DNA of 64,000 nt from Dysgonomonas sp. 25 (GTDB lineage Bacteria > Bacteroidota > Bacteroidia > Bacteroidales > Dysgonomonadaceae): positions 164,878 through 228,877 of the forward strand of contig NZ_QVMN01000007.1 of the NCBI RefSeq assembly GCF_010501075.1. Reading direction: 5' to 3'. Shown piece after piece: positions 60,060 through 64,000 of the stretch. How positions within the stretch are numbered: the stretch's first letter is position 1; each line of letters begins with the position of its first letter. Made by a program: the position numbers and the translations under genes. The notes under the pieces were generated by a model that was not told where the DNA came from, made no database searches, and saw only the letters and a list, made by a program, of their open reading frames with translations.

Positions 60060-62945
60060 ATGACAACAACTATATTTAAACAACTATTAATAAGTATTAG
60101 CCTCCTTACATTAGGGGTAACATATGGGCATGCACAAGAAATCAATCCCCAGCATAAAGCCCATATCAAAGAACGCTATGCTATAGAATATCCTCAACGT
60201 GATACCCTATCTCATATTCTTCCAGCAAAACAACGTGCTTCCCGGATATTTATTGGAGATGACGAACTCGCTCCCGTATATGGCTTCAATGGTGATTCCT
60301 TTGTCCTGTATGATATACAAGATCCGTGCGAAAGCCTCGAACATGGAGGCGAATGTACCTGTATGGAAAAATTTCCACAAAATAATTATGGGAATCCTAT
60401 TGGCATACGTTTCAGGACAGTTGAGACAATGGATATAATGATAACGAATATACTTCCGCAAACAAGAATATACGGAAACGAAATAACCTTATATGGTCCT
60501 AATGGGGTGGTTTATCCCACTAAAGATTGCTTCTTTTATCACGACTATGATAAAATCGGAGCTATGTCAGAGGAATATAGGACATCATTTTATGGATTAA
60601 ATAGCTTTTTTGCTGACGATTTGCCTCCGGGAGATTATTACGCTGTGATAACAGGCGTGAAAGTAACAAACGGCGGAACAGCATATGGACGCATTGAAAC
60701 GTTAATAGTAGGCGCATCGAAAACTAAGATGGGATGGAAATCCTCGGAAATCTCTAACCTTATGGTTCCGACAAAACAAGGTTTCGATTTGGAGCACACT
60801 ATACATGCCGGAAACTATGCTCAAGACTTTACTTATACGAATCAAGTAAATGACATGGAACAATATGTAGGTTTCCATCATGAAAACGAACCATTTTACT
60901 ATTACGTATACCCCGAAGAAGATGATATATCGTGGATAGACAGATTCTTTGGATACATGAGAGAATATAAGCCCAACGAAGGGCGCAATGTCGTATATAC
61001 ATTCGACATCACACAATCCACTATGGATCTTGCCGTCACATCAGGCTCCTCCATATCCCTTCTCGACAGTAACAAAGAATCCCTTGCCACGGGAAACAGA
61101 AGCCTGAATAAAACAGTCGGGCCGGGCAGCTACTATCTTGTGACCTCGACCAACGACCTCACCGAACAAATTACCCTGAGAGGGACAGTATCTACCTCCA
61201 CCAACCCCGGAGGCGGAACCAATCCCGGAGGCGGAACCAATCCCGGAGGCGGAGAAGGCGGCAGTACCGACCCCGGAGACGATGAGGAAAGACCCTACTT
61301 AGACGGGCTGAGGCCTGTAGGAGAAGAAATCGTCACCACCTACACCTACAACATACGCTCGTGGGTGACCGATATACAAGACAGCCACTTCGCCGAAACG
61401 CTGACCTATAGCTATAGTGGCAACATCAGTGCCATGGGGTGGACACAAGAAGGGAAAACACGCAGGTATAACTATACTTATGACAACCTTTCGCGCCTGC
61501 TGAAAGCTGACTATACAGGAGCAAACCAGAACGAGAAATACGGGACACAATACACCTACGACAAGATGGGTAATATGATGACCCTGCAACGCTATGGCAA
61601 GATAACGGCTAACAACTATAACATAGTTGATAACCTGACCATGAACTACAACGGTAACCAACTGATAAAAGTGACCGATACGGGAGCAAAGGTTACTTTG
61701 GGTGAATCAGAAGACTTCAAAGACTGGACAAACCAGACCATTGAATATACCTACAATAAAAATGGTGCGCTGACCAAAGATTTAAACAAAGGAATTGGCA
61801 AGATTGAATATAATTCCCTAAATTTACCGAAACTGATGGATATCAAAAGTCCTGTAGCCGAAGCAAGAAATGAATACCTCTACTCAGCTACAGGGACAAA
61901 ATTACGGGTTACACAGCGGTATAACTCGAGCTTTAATACGGGACCAATCATGGGTTCAGATATTAATCTCTCCGCCTTGGATAAGAGCAAAACGACCGAC
62001 TATGTAGGTAACAAAATCTATGAAGATGGCTCATTAAAGAAAATATTGGTAGACGGAGGTTACATCGAAGGCGGACTATATCATTTCTATGCCAAAGACC
62101 ATTTAGGAAATAACAGAGCCGTGGCCACTTCAAACGGTACAGTAACCCAACAGAACCATTACTATCCATTTGGAGCAAGCTTTGCTGATGGGTTGAACAA
62201 AGACAAAGATGCCTACAAGTACAATGGCAAAGAACAAGACCGAATGCATGGCTTGGATTGGTACGATTATTCGGCAAGGCATATGTCTCCTGCTGTACCG
62301 AGGTTTATGACGGTGGACCCACATGCAGAAAATTATTTCTCTTGGTCGCCGTATGCGTATTGTATGAATAATCCTATGTTCTTTGTTGATCCAGACGGAA
62401 AAGATCCAATAGACATATTAGTTGGATTTATGCATGGCTTAATTGGCCATGATGCAGAAGATGTTGCTCAAAGCGAATATCTTTTGGACACAGGGCGATG
62501 GAAAGATCCAAACCATGAAAGGAAAAAAGGCAATGCTGACTATGAGAATGGCAGAAATTTTGGTGAATCAACAATGGAAGTCGCTGAATTTGTAGCACCT
62601 ACTCCTGTGGGAAAAGTAAATAAAGGAGTAAAAATTGCTAAAAAAGCTCCAAAGGTAGCTAAAGTAGTACAAAAAGCCTTGCGTAAAACTGATGATGTAG
62701 CAAAGCGGGGTGTTAAAAAGGCAAAACCTACTAAAACAGAGCGAATGATCGAGAAGAAGGCTAAAAAGAAAAGTAAAAATAAATCTTCATCTTCATCTGA
62801 AGCTTCTGAGCAAAAAGTCAAAGGAGGACATAGGTCTAATCAATCTCCAAGTAAACGAAATCAACATGAGAAAGGAGATTCAAGAAGAGCTAAAGACCAA
62901 AAACGAGGAGAAAAAGGAGATTCAAGAAGACCTTATAAAAGATAA
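60060..62945 (+). CDS. Rhs core protein with C-terminal toxin tip
   Basis: 961 residues, starting 12 bases after the middle component. Signal peptide MTTTIFKQLLISISLLTLGV. Residues 20-370 are prepeptidase-like sandwiches. A Gly/Pro linker (NPGGGT three times, 61200-61253) leads to YD repeats and the Rhs core: DHLGNNRAVATSNGTVTQQN, YYPFGASF, YNGKEQDRMHGLDWYDYSAR and NPMFFVDPDGKDPIDI. After DPDG about 180 residues follow: an alanine/valine/lysine-rich segment and a very basic end (SPSKRNQHEKGDSRR, EKGDSRRPYKR). That end is a probable polymorphic toxin tip whose family I cannot name. Confidence 0.88.
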   Translation: MTTTIFKQLLISISLLTLGVTYGHAQEINPQHKAHIKERYAIEYPQRDTLSHILPAKQRASRIFIGDDELAPVYGFNGDSFVLYDIQDPCESLEHGGECTCMEKFPQNNYGNPIGIRFRTVETMDIMITNILPQTRIYGNEITLYGPNGVVYPTKDCFFYHDYDKIGAMSEEYRTSFYGLNSFFADDLPPGDYYAVITGVKVTNGGTAYGRIETLIVGASKTKMGWKSSEISNLMVPTKQGFDLEHTIHAGNYAQDFTYTNQVNDMEQYVGFHHENEPFYYYVYPEEDDISWIDRFFGYMREYKPNEGRNVVYTFDITQSTMDLAVTSGSSISLLDSNKESLATGNRSLNKTVGPGSYYLVTSTNDLTEQITLRGTVSTSTNPGGGTNPGGGTNPGGGEGGSTDPGDDEERPYLDGLRPVGEEIVTTYTYNIRSWVTDIQDSHFAETLTYSYSGNISAMGWTQEGKTRRYNYTYDNLSRLLKADYTGANQNEKYGTQYTYDKMGNMMTLQRYGKITANNYNIVDNLTMNYNGNQLIKVTDTGAKVTLGESEDFKDWTNQTIEYTYNKNGALTKDLNKGIGKIEYNSLNLPKLMDIKSPVAEARNEYLYSATGTKLRVTQRYNSSFNTGPIMGSDINLSALDKSKTTDYVGNKIYEDGSLKKILVDGGYIEGGLYHFYAKDHLGNNRAVATSNGTVTQQNHYYPFGASFADGLNKDKDAYKYNGKEQDRMHGLDWYDYSARHMSPAVPRFMTVDPHAENYFSWSPYAYCMNNPMFFVDPDGKDPIDILVGFMHGLIGHDAEDVAQSEYLLDTGRWKDPNHERKKGNADYENGRNFGESTMEVAEFVAPTPVGKVNKGVKIAKKAPKVAKVVQKALRKTDDVAKRGVKKAKPTKTERMIEKKAKKKSKNKSSSSSEASEQKVKGGHRSNQSPSKRNQHEKGDSRRAKDQKRGEKGDSRRPYKR
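61200..61253 (+). repeat. Three 18-bp tandem repeats coding for a Gly/Pro linker
   Basis: ACCAACCCCGGAGGCGGA once and ACCAATCCCGGAGGCGGA twice, coding TNPGGG three times. This is a hinge between the exported sandwich domains and the YD shell and could change in copy number. Confidence 0.9.
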
Positions 62946-62948
62946 AAT

Positions 62949-63479
62949 ATGGAAAAGAAATATGTTATTAAGATTATTGTTCGAGATTGCTCGTATCCTG
63001 TATATGGAATTATTATTGAAGAAGGATCTGATTGGATTTTGCTAAAAAGTTTGAATGATTATTTTGTTGATGGTTTTGTTCTGATTAATAAAAAATATAT
63101 AAAAAAAATAGAGCATACGGATGATGAGATTTTCATTGAAAAGGTTTTATCTGCAAATAATAAATTAAACTTTCAATTGAGAACAGATATACCTTTGAAT
63201 ACACAAGATCTATTCTCTTATATATTTATTAAGAATATAACTTTTCAGATTTCATTTAAGGACGATTCTTTTTCATATATTGGAAATATTAAATCTTATT
63301 TAGAGAAATCCTTTTATCTGAGAAGAATTAACTCCAGAGGTATATGGTTAGATGAAAATTTACGAATTCGAATTGATTTTATACGGAAAATCGAATTTGA
63401 TACAGATTATATTAATTCTTTATTAGTTTATAATAAAACTTTTATTGAAAACTCAATAGAGGATAATATTCAGGACTAG
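62949..63479 (+). CDS. Probable immunity protein for the Rhs tip
   Basis: 176 residues, no signal peptide, starting three bases after the Rhs stop. The DNA is strikingly AT-rich compared with the Rhs core. The protein is rich in Ile, Lys, Asp and Phe (KKYVIKIIVRDCSYPVYGII, SDWILLKSLNDYFVDGF, KKYIKKIEHTDDEIF) and shows two similar halves (LLKSLNDYFVDGFVLINKKY against FYLRRINSRGIWLDENLRI). I recognise no family. Place, size and composition are those of polymorphic toxin immunity proteins, which is the basis of the call. Confidence 0.6.
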   Translation: MEKKYVIKIIVRDCSYPVYGIIIEEGSDWILLKSLNDYFVDGFVLINKKYIKKIEHTDDEIFIEKVLSANNKLNFQLRTDIPLNTQDLFSYIFIKNITFQISFKDDSFSYIGNIKSYLEKSFYLRRINSRGIWLDENLRIRIDFIRKIEFDTDYINSLLVYNKTFIENSIEDNIQD

Positions 63480-63506
63480 ATAATAACCAAAGAAAAATAA
63501 TAATAT

Positions 63507-63748
63507 AATTCCTTAAATTTACCGATGGCTATAGAGATAGCCAATCCTCATGCTAAGGGACGGATTAAGTATGTATATGCAGCCACGGGAGTAAAATAAG
63601 GACTATTCACGAAACCGACCCTGTGACCTATATGGCCCCTATGGCAGCAGTAACAACTTATGGTATCGGAACGACTACTACTAAGACCACCGACTATATT
63701 GGTAACAAGATCTATGAAGATGGCTCATTAAAGAAAATTCTCAAATAA
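63507..63748 (+). pseudogene. Displaced Rhs core fragment
   Basis: The DNA aligns with part of the Rhs core gene. TAATTCCTTAAATTTACCGA matches the bases at about 61811, GCAGCCACGGGAGTAAAA matches CAGCTACAGGGACAAAA, and ACCGACTATATTGGTAACAA followed by TCTATGAAGATGGCTCATTA matches 61998-62038. Stops in all frames (for example TAA near 63597) and the missing segment show it is broken. It is a remnant of an older or alternative Rhs 3' cassette. Confidence 0.8.
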
Positions 63749-64000
63749 AACAAGAAAAATCTTGCAGTCAACAAACCGAATTTACTTATCTTTGTAATAA
63801 GTAAAGAAATAAAAAGAGATTAATAACAAAATTATAAACTAAACAAAAAGTTGTACAATTGTTAGACTAAAACCGAGTAGAAAAGAAGTTAACTTTTTAA
63901 TATCCAATCACTAACAAGAAGATAAACATAATCTGCCTGGGACTACAGATACAGCGAAAGCAAGAGTGACAAACGCACTCTACAAAGAGACAATAAAAGA
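63749..64000. other. End of window: AT-rich, no gene start seen
   Basis: A good promoter lies at 63762-63794. The remaining 200 bases are AT-rich and have no convincing start codon with a long open frame before the edge. They may be the leader of a gene beyond the window. Confidence 0.5.
63762..63794 (+). promoter_or_regulatory. Promoter near the right edge
   Basis: TTGC at 63762-63765, a 21-base spacer and TATCTTTG at 63787-63794 fit the Bacteroidetes promoter. It points out of the window. Confidence 0.55.

Overview
The window looks like a Bacteroidales chromosome, most likely Dysgonomonas or a close relative. The reasons are Bacteroidetes-type promoters (TTTG, about 19 bases, TAnnTTTG), a type IX secretion (T9SS) C-terminal domain, FISUMP surface proteins, TamL, DUF4465 and DUF6443 proteins, a type-B fumarate reductase/succinate dehydrogenase operon in the order C-A-B, and many SPII lipoproteins. 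No rRNA, CRISPR array or complete insertion sequence was seen. One tRNA (Cys, GCA) is present.

Layout. 1-9405 holds ordinary housekeeping and membrane genes: a PDZ/DUF4136 protein cut by the left edge, ribE, nitroreductase, DUF2238, EamA exporter, a tandem pair of small envelope proteins, mnmA, a TRIC channel, an FkbM methyltransferase and DUF1287. 9513-10249 is ahpC with a nearly canonical OxyR operator and promoter. 10421-12502 is a long repeat-filled leader followed by an LRR surface protein. 12935-14778 carries patB/malY and slyD. 16056-20254 is the sdh/frd operon, interrupted between A and B by a four-helix-bundle gene framed by complementary heptamer arrays. 20240-23380 holds an EamA exporter and a ClC channel. 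23390-27507 carries a lipoprotein and three tandem DUF4465 lipoproteins behind a cobalamin riboswitch. 27727-29121 is mgtE. 29961-32302 is an inverted paralogue of the 10421-12502 module, with a FISUMP domain instead of LRRs. 32530-42742 holds aquaporin, a flavoprotein, an ATP-grasp-like protein, a TrmH-type methylase, TamL, an MBL hydrolase, another FISUMP protein and a nitroreductase. 42822-48145 runs HAD, methyltransferase, YfhO, GT2 and a small membrane protein. 48884-51856 is a PEP/pyruvate-binding protein with receiver-like N-terminal modules.

From the tRNA-Cys at 51932 rightwards the sequence looks like an island. It holds an integrase remnant with direct repeats, a T9SS-sorted protein, a large Rhs/YD-repeat system divided over three separately exported proteins, a probable toxin tip, a probable immunity gene, and a displaced fragment of an alternative Rhs core.

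The most unusual layer is extragenic. Several intergenic stretches are mosaics of short palindromic repeats, 52-53 bp inverted elements and tandem arrays of 7- or 8-bp units (GTTACRA, GTYRACT, GTNNACRA). The arrays often occur as facing arms that could form RNA hairpins. One such pair encloses the four-helix-bundle gene inside the sdh transcript, the same architecture as 23S rRNA intervening sequences. Another array lies inside a peripheral arm of the B12 riboswitch. At one homologous site in two duplicated leaders, an octamer hairpin has been exchanged for a heptamer hairpin.
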